Positions 6,700 through 12,651 of a stretch of DNA of 13,070 nt are shown piece by piece. Every line of letters begins with the position of its first letter. Within the stretch, counting starts at the first letter, position 1. Both the position numbers and the translations under genes were made by a program. The DNA is from Pseudomonadota bacterium (GTDB lineage: Bacteria; Pseudomonadota; Gammaproteobacteria; Steroidobacterales; Steroidobacteraceae). The stretch lies in assembly GCA_021808035.1 (NCBI GenBank), contig JAKBCG010000035.1, forward strand, positions 1 to 13,070. Reading direction: 5' to 3'. Below the pieces are notes generated by a model that searched no databases, was not told the DNA's origin, and worked only from the letters and a program-made list of their open reading frames with translations.

Positions 6700-7492
6700 G
6701 CGGCAGTATCTCGATTTCCTGCACCACATCGTGAACGCGGGCGCCCGCAAATCCGACCGGACCGGGACCGGCACGATGAGCGTGTTCGGGTATCAGATGC
6801 GGTTCGACCTCGGCGCGGGCTTTCCGTTGGTGACCACGAAGCGGCTGCACCTGCGCTCGATCATCCACGAGCTGCTGTGGTTCCTCCGCGGCGACACGAA
6901 CGTGAAATACCTGCACGAGCATGGCGTCACGATCTGGGACGAGTGGGCCGATGCAGAAGGCGATCTCGGACCGGTCTACGGACGTCAGTGGCGCAGCTGG
7001 CCGACCGCGGACGGCCGGCACATCGACCAGATCGCCCGCGTCCTGGAGACTCTGCGTCACGATCCGGACTCCCGGCGGATCCTGGTGAGCGCGTGGAACG
7101 TCGGCGAGCTCGATGCGATGGCGCTCGCGCCATGCCACGCGTTGTTCCAGTTTTACGTCGCGAACGGCAGGCTGTCCTGTCAGCTCTACCAGCGCAGCGC
7201 CGATGCGTTCCTCGGCGTCCCCTTCAACATCGCCTCCTACGCATTGCTCACGCACATGGTCGCGGCGCAGTGCGGCTTCGAGCCCGGCGAGTTCGTGTGG
7301 ACCGGCGGCGATTGCCACGTCTACCTGAACCACCTCGCCTGCGTCGAGGAGCAACTGCGCCGGGAGCCGTATCCGCCGCCGCGCCTGCGGCTGAACCGCA
7401 AACCGGCGTCGCTGTTCGATTACGAGTTCGAGGACTTCTCCGTGTTGGACTATCGATGCCACCCCGCGATCCCAGCGCCAATCGCCGTTTGA
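6698..7492 (+). CDS. thyA: Thymidylate synthase
   Basis: A 264-residue enzyme, the same length as E. coli ThyA. It methylates dUMP to dTMP using 5,10-methylene-tetrahydrofolate and releases dihydrofolate. All family blocks are present: RTGTGTMSVFGYQMRFDL near the N-terminus (phosphate-binding arginine), FPLVTTKRLHLRSIIHELLW, the catalytic loop ALAPCHALFQFYV with C146, QLYQRSADAFLGVPFNIASY (second phosphate-binding arginine, dUMP and folate contacts) and GDCHVYLNH. The ATG lies 15 bases after the lgt stop with no obvious ribosome-binding site, so translation is probably coupled to lgt. FolA, which regenerates tetrahydrofolate, is 1.4 kb downstream on the same strand, separated by a SET-domain gene and a LysR gene. 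Confidence 0.98.
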   Translation: MRQYLDFLHHIVNAGARKSDRTGTGTMSVFGYQMRFDLGAGFPLVTTKRLHLRSIIHELLWFLRGDTNVKYLHEHGVTIWDEWADAEGDLGPVYGRQWRSWPTADGRHIDQIARVLETLRHDPDSRRILVSAWNVGELDAMALAPCHALFQFYVANGRLSCQLYQRSADAFLGVPFNIASYALLTHMVAAQCGFEPGEFVWTGGDCHVYLNHLACVEEQLRREPYPPPRLRLNRKPASLFDYEFEDFSVLDYRCHPAIPAPIAV

Positions 7493-7506
7493 CGCGGCGA
7501 GCACCG

Positions 7507-8007
7507 ATGATCACCGTACGCCACTCGCCGATCCACGGGCACGGCGTGTTCGCGCTGCGGAGGATCCGCAAAGGCACCAAGATCATGGAATACGTCGGCG
7601 AGCGCATCTCGCACGCCGAGGCGGATGCGCGCTACGCCCACAAGGCCGAGGACGACAACCATACGTTCCTGTTCACCGTGGACGCGCGCACCGTGATCGA
7701 CGGCGGTGTCGGCGGCAACGAGACGCGGTACATCAACCATGGCTGCCGACCGAACTGCGAGAGTTCCGTCGAAGGCGGCAGGATCTTCATCGAGGCCATC
7801 CGGACGATCCAGGCGGGAGAGGAACTCTTCTACGACTACCAGATCGAGCGCGACCCGGATGACGCGCCGGACATCGACGAGATCTTCGCGTGCCGTTGCG
7901 GCGCGACGGACTGCCGCGGCACGATGCTGGTGCCGCCGCCCGCACCGCGCGCGCGCAGGCCCCCCGCGCGCCGGCCGCGGACGTCGGCCAAGCCGCGGCG
8001 GCGCTGA
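7507..8007 (+). CDS. Small SET-domain protein (putative protein lysine methyltransferase)
   Basis: A 166-residue protein made almost entirely of a SET domain plus post-SET zinc site, followed by a basic tail. It opens with IHGHGVFALRRIRKGTKIMEYVGE (SET-N, the SAM-binding G-x-G). NHGCRPNC (77-84) is the usual NHSCxPN motif with Gly for Ser, and GEELFYDY (104-111) ends with Y111, the usual catalytic tyrosine. The post-SET segment CRCGATDCRG supplies C129, C131 and C136, which with C80 would make the four-cysteine zinc site seen in SET enzymes. The last ~24 residues are rich in Arg and Pro (RARRPPARRPR...RRR), suggesting nucleic-acid or ribosome contact. SET enzymes methylate lysines using SAM; the bacterial target is unknown. 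The gene begins 14 bases after thyA and probably shares its transcript. Domain call is secure, substrate is not. Confidence 0.88.
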   Translation: MITVRHSPIHGHGVFALRRIRKGTKIMEYVGERISHAEADARYAHKAEDDNHTFLFTVDARTVIDGGVGGNETRYINHGCRPNCESSVEGGRIFIEAIRTIQAGEELFYDYQIERDPDDAPDIDEIFACRCGATDCRGTMLVPPPAPRARRPPARRPRTSAKPRRR

Positions 8008-8026
8008 ACGTCGCGCGCCGCACGCC

Positions 8027-8032
8027 GAGGGA
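8027..8032 (+). promoter_or_regulatory. Ribosome-binding site of the LysR-type gene
   Basis: GAGGGA ends 7 bases before the ATG at 8040. It fixes the start of the regulator, whose frame is open further upstream through the end of the SET gene. Confidence 0.6.
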
Positions 8033-8039
8033 CCGGTCG

Positions 8040-8930
8040 ATGCGACTGCCATCACTGAAATTCCTGAAGACGTTCCAGGTCGCCGCGAAGCTCAAGAGCT
8101 TCAAGGCCGCGGCCGAGGAGCTGTTCGTGACGCCGTCCGCGGTCAGTCACCAGATCAAGGCGCTCGAGGAGCAACTCGGGGTCACCCTGTTCGAGCGCGG
8201 CGCGCGCGGAGTGCGTACGCTCGAGCTCACGGACGCCGGCGCCCATTACCTGGAACATCTGAACGAGATCTTCGCGAAGCTCGAGTCGATCACCGAGCAG
8301 CTGCAGCTGCGGTACGGACGGACCATCATCCGTCTGAACGTCCCGCCGTTCTTCGCGAACGAGATGCTTCTGCCGCGGCTGGCGTCTTTCTCGCAGGCGC
8401 ACGAACACACCGACATCCGCATCGATACGAGCCTCGCCGCGGCGAGGACCCACCCGGCGGAAGCCGACCTGTCGATCGTCGTCGGCTCCGGACCGTGGGA
8501 AGGACTGGTGGTGCACGAGCTGTTCCCGCAGAGTTTCATCGTCGCGTGTTCGCCGGCGTTCCTGATCGACCACCCGATCACCCGGTACGCCGACCTGAAC
8601 GGCAAGACCTTGCTGGTCCATGAGGAGCGGCGCGAGGCCTGGGAGCGCTGGGCTCACGGGCTCGGGATCGAGTCGATCCAGCCGAACCGGCTGGTCCGAC
8701 TCGACACGATGTCGGCGGTCGTGCTCGCCGCCGAGCAGGGGATCGGCGTCGGTCTCGTCCCGGCGAGGCTCTGCGCCGACCGGTTCTCGGGCGGCGGGCT
8801 CGTGAAGGTGTTCGAGGCCGAGCTCGGGACGAACGAGAGCTACGTGATCCTGCAGCGTCCCGAGGACGGCGACCGGGACGATCTGCGGGAGTTCACCGAA
8901 TGGATCGTCGCCGAGTGCCGGCAAGCATGA
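8040..8930 (+). CDS. LysR-family transcriptional regulator, GcvA-like
   Basis: A 296-residue LysR-type regulator. The N-terminal winged helix-turn-helix reads FQVAAKLKSFKAAAEELFVTP...SAVSHQIKALEEQLGVTLFER (about residues 11-55), with the RLPSLKFLKTFQ opening and the PSAVSHQIKALE recognition helix typical of the GcvA subgroup. A linker helix (LEHLNEIFAKLESITEQL) and a two-lobed periplasmic-binding-like effector domain follow (LNVPPFFANEMLLPRLASF to the C-terminus). GcvA controls the glycine cleavage operon in E. coli; many relatives control other genes, so the target here is unknown. Unlike many LysR genes it is not divergent from a target: it sits in line between a SET gene (32-base gap) and folA (ATGA overlap), hence it is probably cotranscribed with folate-cycle genes. 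Confidence 0.92.
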   Translation: MRLPSLKFLKTFQVAAKLKSFKAAAEELFVTPSAVSHQIKALEEQLGVTLFERGARGVRTLELTDAGAHYLEHLNEIFAKLESITEQLQLRYGRTIIRLNVPPFFANEMLLPRLASFSQAHEHTDIRIDTSLAAARTHPAEADLSIVVGSGPWEGLVVHELFPQSFIVACSPAFLIDHPITRYADLNGKTLLVHEERREAWERWAHGLGIESIQPNRLVRLDTMSAVVLAAEQGIGVGLVPARLCADRFSGGGLVKVFEAELGTNESYVILQRPEDGDRDDLREFTEWIVAECRQA

Positions 8931-9430
8931 CCGCCGGCGCCGTGCCGGTCGAATTCGTGGTCGCGGTGTCGGAGAACGACGTGATCGGCCGCGACAACGC
9001 ATTGCCGTGGCGTTTGCCGGAGGATCTGCGCCGCTTCAAGGCGCTCACCGTCGGCGGGACCGTGCTGATGGGCCGGAAGACTTACGAATCGATCGGGCGC
9101 ACGCTCCCGGACCGACGCAACCTGATCCTGTCGCGCCGCGCGGATCTCGTGGTCGCGGGCGCGACCGTGGTTCACGACCTGGCGGAGGCGGAACGCGCGG
9201 TGCCGCCGGCGCAGCCGCTGCTGGTGATCGGCGGCGCCGAGATCTTCCGGCTGTTCCTCCCGCGAGCGGCGCGGATCCACCTGACGATCGTGCACGCGCA
9301 CATCGCCGACGGCGATGCTGTCTTCGACGCATGGCGCGGCGCCGAGTGGCGGGAATCCTTCCGCGAGACCCGGCACCGCGACGAGCGCCACACGTTCGAC
9401 TACACCTTCGTGACGCTCGAGAGGTCTTGA
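8927..9430 (+). CDS. folA: Dihydrofolate reductase
   Basis: A 167-residue enzyme that reduces dihydrofolate to tetrahydrofolate with NADPH, closing the thymidylate cycle opened by ThyA. Family blocks: VVAVSENDVIGRDNALPWRLPEDLRRFK, in which D33 corresponds to the catalytic Asp27 of E. coli; TVLMGRKTYESIGRTLPDR with the NADPH-binding arginine loop; RNLILSRR; LLVIGGAEIFRLFLP, the GG pair and following helix; and TFDYTFVTLER at the C-terminus. Start 8927 is chosen because its ATG overlaps the TGA of the LysR gene and MTAGAVPVEFVVAV gives the normal short N-terminus; an in-frame ATG at 8900 lies inside the regulator. The last 31 bp overlap the convergent kynurenine 3-monooxygenase gene. Confidence 0.96.
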   Translation: MTAGAVPVEFVVAVSENDVIGRDNALPWRLPEDLRRFKALTVGGTVLMGRKTYESIGRTLPDRRNLILSRRADLVVAGATVVHDLAEAERAVPPAQPLLVIGGAEIFRLFLPRAARIHLTIVHAHIADGDAVFDAWRGAEWRESFRETRHRDERHTFDYTFVTLERS

Positions 9431-10785
9431 GCGAGCGGTACGAGCTCCGCTTCGATGATGCGCTGCGCGGCGTCGAGATCGATGTCGGCGAGGCTCGACG
9501 CGTGCGCCGAGAGGGCGGCCAGGAGCCGTGCCTGAACCCGCCCGCGGCGTTCGGCGACCTGGTAGGGGATCTCCGGATGGAACATCACCATCGAGTAGCG
9601 CGGGATGAAGCGATCCGGCAGCCGGCGTTCGAGCTCGTGGGCGAGCGCGCTCTGCACCTGGAATTGCGGATCCACGACCTTCGCCCGCATCTCCGCGTAG
9701 TTCTCGAGCGACATTGCGGCGATCGCGTCGGCGTTCGGCTTGCGCTGCGCATAGAATGCCGCGAACCGGGACTCCCAATCCGGGTGCGCTGCGATGCACT
9801 CATCGAGCGCAAGGCAGTCTTCGAAACAACAGTTCATTCCCTGGCCATGGAACGGGACCACCGCGTGCGCGGCGTCGCCCACCAGGACGACCTGGTCGCG
9901 ATGATGCCAGGGGGTCGCCCGGACGGTGCCGAGGAACCCCACCGGACGTTCGCGCCATTCGGCCGTGCGCTGCGGCATCAGCGGCGCGACGTCCGGGAAG
10001 CCTGAGTCGAAGAACTGCGCGGTCGTCCGTTCGTCGACCAGGCTCTCGAAGCTCGGCGAGCCATGGCGCCGCAAGAACAGGGTCGCGGTGAAGCTGCCAT
10101 CGTCGTTTGGCAACGCAATCAGCATGTGATCTCCCCGCGGCCAGATGTGCAGCGCCTCACGCAGCAGCGCCGCGTCGCCGGTGGCCGTCGCGGGGATCGA
10201 CAGTTCCTTGTAGCCGTGCTCGAGCGGCTCTTCGCGCGCGTCGATCCGGTGCGTCTCCGCGAGACATCGGCGCACGCGTGAACCCGCGCCGTCGCAGGCG
10301 ATCAGCGGGCGCATCGGCACTTCGACCCGGTGACCGCCGGAATCGCCGATCACGGCGTGCCCGGTACGCCAGTCGATCGCCTCCAGCCGGTGCTCGAAGC
10401 GCACGTCGACCCCGTATTCGGTGACCGCGACGTCGAGGAGCAGGCGTCCAAGCGCTGCGCGGGAGATCGAGTAGATCGTCTCGTCCGGTCGGGTCCCGTA
10501 CGGCTGCAACGTGATGCGGCCACCACGCTCATGAACGCAACGGCCGCGCATCCGCACCAGGCCCGCTCGCAGCCGGTCGAGGACCTCGACCCGCTCGAGC
10601 GCACGGATCCCGCGTGCGCCGAGCGCCAGGTTGATCGAGCGTCCGGATTCTTCGGGATGCCGGCGCGGATCGGGTCGGGCCTCGTACACGACGACCCGGA
10701 ATCCGCGGCGCCGGAGCAGGATCGCGAGCAGCGCCCCGGTCGGTCCAGCGCCGACCAGCGTGACCAATGGCGCCGCGCCGCTCAC
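9400..10785 (-). CDS. kmo: Kynurenine 3-monooxygenase
   Basis: A 461-residue FAD-dependent aromatic hydroxylase converting L-kynurenine to 3-hydroxykynurenine with NADPH and O2. The N-terminal Rossmann motif GAGPTG (12-17) binds FAD. Kynurenine-hydroxylase-specific blocks follow: GRSINLALGARGIRALE, YSISRAALGRLLLD, HGYKELSIPA, LHIWPRGDHMLIALPNDDGS and GDAAHAVVPFHGQGMNCCFE (303-322, the second FAD motif). The C-terminal ~100 residues are soluble-looking with no clear transmembrane helix, as expected of bacterial forms. The ATG overlaps the TGA of kynureninase (ATGA on the - strand), so it is the last gene of a three-gene operon. Its end overlaps folA by 31 bp on the opposite strand. Confidence 0.95.
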   Translation of the reverse strand: MSGAAPLVTLVGAGPTGALLAILLRRRGFRVVVYEARPDPRRHPEESGRSINLALGARGIRALERVEVLDRLRAGLVRMRGRCVHERGGRITLQPYGTRPDETIYSISRAALGRLLLDVAVTEYGVDVRFEHRLEAIDWRTGHAVIGDSGGHRVEVPMRPLIACDGAGSRVRRCLAETHRIDAREEPLEHGYKELSIPATATGDAALLREALHIWPRGDHMLIALPNDDGSFTATLFLRRHGSPSFESLVDERTTAQFFDSGFPDVAPLMPQRTAEWRERPVGFLGTVRATPWHHRDQVVLVGDAAHAVVPFHGQGMNCCFEDCLALDECIAAHPDWESRFAAFYAQRKPNADAIAAMSLENYAEMRAKVVDPQFQVQSALAHELERRLPDRFIPRYSMVMFHPEIPYQVAERRGRVQARLLAALSAHASSLADIDLDAAQRIIEAELVPLAQDLSSVTKV

Positions 10786-12041
10786 GACCGGACCGCGGCG
10801 GCGAGTGCGGTCACGGCTCGTCGAACGTCGCTGAAGGAGTTGTAAGCCGGGGCCGGCGCGAGCCGCAGCACGTCCGGTTCACGCCAGTCGGCGACGACGC
10901 CCGCCGCCGTGAGTCGTTCGACCACGCGCCGGCTGTCCGCGCGCAGCCGCAGGCTGAGCTGGCAGCCGTGCGCTGCGGGCTCGCTCGGCGTCAGGATCTC
11001 GAGACTGTCCCGCGGCAGCGCCTGCGCGAGCGACCGGCGCAGGAACCCGGTCAACGCGAGCGACTTCTCCCGCAGACGCGCGAGACCCGCGCGTCGCAGG
11101 ATCTCGAGCGACGCCAGGAGCGGTGCGGCTGCGAGCACCGGCGGATTGCTGAGTTGCCAGCCTTCGGCGCCGGCGATGGGCGTGAAATCCGCAGGCATCG
11201 CGAAACGCGTGTCCGGATCGTGGCCCCACCAGCCGGCGAATCGGGGAAGATCGACGCGCCGGGCATGCCGTTCATGCACGAAGGCGCCGCCGATCGCGCC
11301 CGGGCCGCCGTTCAGGTATTTGTAACTGCACCAGACCGCGAAGTCGACGTCCCAGTCGTGCAGCCGCAACGGCGTATTGCCGATCGCATGCGCGAGGTCG
11401 AGCCCGATCCGGGCGCCGGCCGCGCGGGCGGCGGCGGCGAGCGGTGCGACCTCGAGGCACTGGCCCGTGAGGTATTGCACGCCGGGCAGGAGCACGAGCG
11501 CGAGGTGCGCACGGTTGCGTTCGATCGCGGCGAGGAGATCCTCGGTGCGCAGGCACTCTTCGCCCGGCCGGGGGGCGACCTCGACCAGGTGAGCGGATGC
11601 GTCGAGGCCGTGGAACGCGAGCTGGGAGACGACCGCATATCGATCGGACGGAAACGCCGGCTGCTCGATCAGTATCCGGTTCCTCGCCGGCGTCGGCCGG
11701 AAGAAGCTCACGAGCAGCAGGTGCAGGTTCACCGTCAGCGAATTCATCGCGACGACCTCGGTCGGCATCGCCCCGCACAGCTCGCCGAGCGGTGACGCGA
11801 ATCGTTCGTGGTACCGCATCCAGGCCCGTGGCCCGTCGTGATGCCCGAGCACCGCCCGGTCCCGCCAGATCGCGAGCTCCTGCTCGATGCAGGCGGCCGC
11901 CGCCCGCGGTTGCAGGCCGAGCGAGTGACCGCATAGATAGATCGTCCGGCGACCGGCCGGGTCGACGGGATGATGAAACTCGGCCGCGAAAGGTGCGAGC
12001 GGGTCGCGCGCGTCGAGCGCCGCTGCGTCGTCCGCGGTCAT
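10782..12041 (-). CDS. kynU: Kynureninase
   Basis: A 419-residue fold-type I PLP enzyme that cleaves 3-hydroxykynurenine (and kynurenine) to 3-hydroxyanthranilate (or anthranilate) and alanine. Diagnostic segments: IYLCGHSLGLQPRAA near the N-terminus, NSLTVNLHLLLVSFFRPT (PLP phosphate contact), LVLLPGVQYLTGQ, GLDLAHAIGN with the cofactor aspartate, and WCSYKYLNGGPG, in which K241 forms the PLP aldimine. The C-terminal LRADSRRVVERLTAAGVVADWREPDVLRLAPAP block has the usual substrate-binding pattern. Length is standard. The ATG overlaps the stop of the dioxygenase gene and the TGA overlaps the monooxygenase start, implying tight translational coupling. Preference for 3-hydroxykynurenine is inferred from operon context. 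Confidence 0.95.
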   Translation of the reverse strand: MTADDAAALDARDPLAPFAAEFHHPVDPAGRRTIYLCGHSLGLQPRAAAACIEQELAIWRDRAVLGHHDGPRAWMRYHERFASPLGELCGAMPTEVVAMNSLTVNLHLLLVSFFRPTPARNRILIEQPAFPSDRYAVVSQLAFHGLDASAHLVEVAPRPGEECLRTEDLLAAIERNRAHLALVLLPGVQYLTGQCLEVAPLAAAARAAGARIGLDLAHAIGNTPLRLHDWDVDFAVWCSYKYLNGGPGAIGGAFVHERHARRVDLPRFAGWWGHDPDTRFAMPADFTPIAGAEGWQLSNPPVLAAAPLLASLEILRRAGLARLREKSLALTGFLRRSLAQALPRDSLEILTPSEPAAHGCQLSLRLRADSRRVVERLTAAGVVADWREPDVLRLAPAPAYNSFSDVRRAVTALAAAVRS

Positions 12042-12556
12042 CCCGTGGGCGCTTCGAGCACGGCGCCGCAGGATCGGCAGGTGCGTCGTTGCAGGTCGGA
12101 ATAGAATCGATCGAAGATCGCCGGCAGCTCGGTCCCTATGTCATCGACCGGCACGCGCTCCATATGCAAGCGATTGCCGCATCGTTCGCAGTACCAGGAA
12201 AACCCGTCGAACTCGCCGGGGCGGCGGCGGCGCTCGACCACGACGCCGATCGTGGTGGCGGGCCGCTGCGGCGAATGCGGAATCTCCGCGGGCAGCAGGA
12301 AGATCTCCCCCTCGCGAATCGGCACGTCGACCGAGCGTCCGTCCTGGATCGTGCGCAGCAGGATGTCCCCCTCGACCTGGTAGAAGATCTCCTCGCCCGG
12401 GTCGTGGTGGAAGTCCTTGCGCCGGTTCGGGCCGCCGACGACCATCACGATGAACTCGCTGTGCTCGAACAGGAGCTTGTTGCCGACCGGCGGCCGCAAT
12501 TGCGCGCGGTTCCGCTCGATCCACCGGGCGACGTCGAAGGGCGGGGCGATGGCCAT
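12038..12556 (-). CDS. 3-hydroxyanthranilate 3,4-dioxygenase
   Basis: A 172-residue cupin dioxygenase that opens the ring of 3-hydroxyanthranilate to 2-amino-3-carboxymuconate semialdehyde, which cyclises to quinolinate. The catalytic iron ligands are visible as H50 and E56 in FHHDPGEEIFYQ and H94 in AEIPHSPQRP. The C-terminus carries the second, rubredoxin-like metal site of bacterial enzymes: C123-x2-C126 and C160-x2-C163. MVVGGPNRRKDFH is a further family block. The symbol is left blank because nbaC, haaO and kynC are all in use. It is the first gene of the operon. A perfect TATAAT box ends 6 bases before the ATG, so the transcript probably starts at the initiation codon itself. No ACMSD gene is present beside it, which favours NAD synthesis over tryptophan degradation. 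Confidence 0.95.
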   Translation of the reverse strand: MAIAPPFDVARWIERNRAQLRPPVGNKLLFEHSEFIVMVVGGPNRRKDFHHDPGEEIFYQVEGDILLRTIQDGRSVDVPIREGEIFLLPAEIPHSPQRPATTIGVVVERRRRPGEFDGFSWYCERCGNRLHMERVPVDDIGTELPAIFDRFYSDLQRRTCRSCGAVLEAPTG

Positions 12557-12562
12557 CGCGGA

Positions 12563-12568
12563 ATTATA
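12563..12568 (-). promoter_or_regulatory. Perfect -10 box of the kynurenine operon (probable leaderless start)
   Basis: TATAAT on the - strand, followed by 6 bases and then the ATG at 12556. A transcript starting at the usual distance begins at the A of the ATG. There is no room for a ribosome-binding site. The -35 region at normal spacing is poor (CTCCGA with a 17-bp spacer), so an activator or an atypical -35 may be used. Confidence 0.65.
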
Positions 12569-12630
12569 CCGGCCGTGGGAAACTTCGGAGCTGGCGCGAG
12601 GGTCAGATGGTGCACGCGAGTCGGTCGGTC

Positions 12631-12637
12631 AGGAGGT
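12631..12637 (+). promoter_or_regulatory. Ribosome-binding site of the secreted-protein gene
   Basis: AGGAGGT is an excellent match to the anti-Shine-Dalgarno sequence but lies 14 bases before the ATG at 12652, longer than usual. It favours 12652 over the in-frame ATG at 12607, which lies upstream of it. Confidence 0.5.
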
Positions 12638-12651
12638 CGTACGGGGTTCGT

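Larger units (their letters stand above)
12557..12651. promoter_or_regulatory. Divergent intergenic region between the kynurenine operon and a secreted-protein gene
   Basis: The longest non-coding stretch in the window (95 bp). It contains the TATAAT box of the dioxygenase operon at its left end and the AGGAGGT ribosome-binding site of the rightward gene near its right end. I see no clear palindromic operator and no convincing + strand promoter; any rightward -10 could overlap the AT-rich GAATTATACC segment at 12561-12570. Confidence 0.6.

Noticed and set aside
4166..7504. Very long open frame on the - strand (about 1,100 codons) running antisense to the rlmI-like gene, lgt and thyA
   Set aside because: Its product is low-complexity, rich in Arg, His, Glu, Asp and Pro, with no recognisable domain, while the + strand encodes three complete enzymes there. 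Long antisense frames are expected from codon bias in GC-rich DNA.
7507..8930. SET and LysR genes as a recently acquired island or defence module
   Set aside because: Base composition and codon use look like the flanks, and there are no transposases, tRNA junctions, att-like repeats or defence domains.
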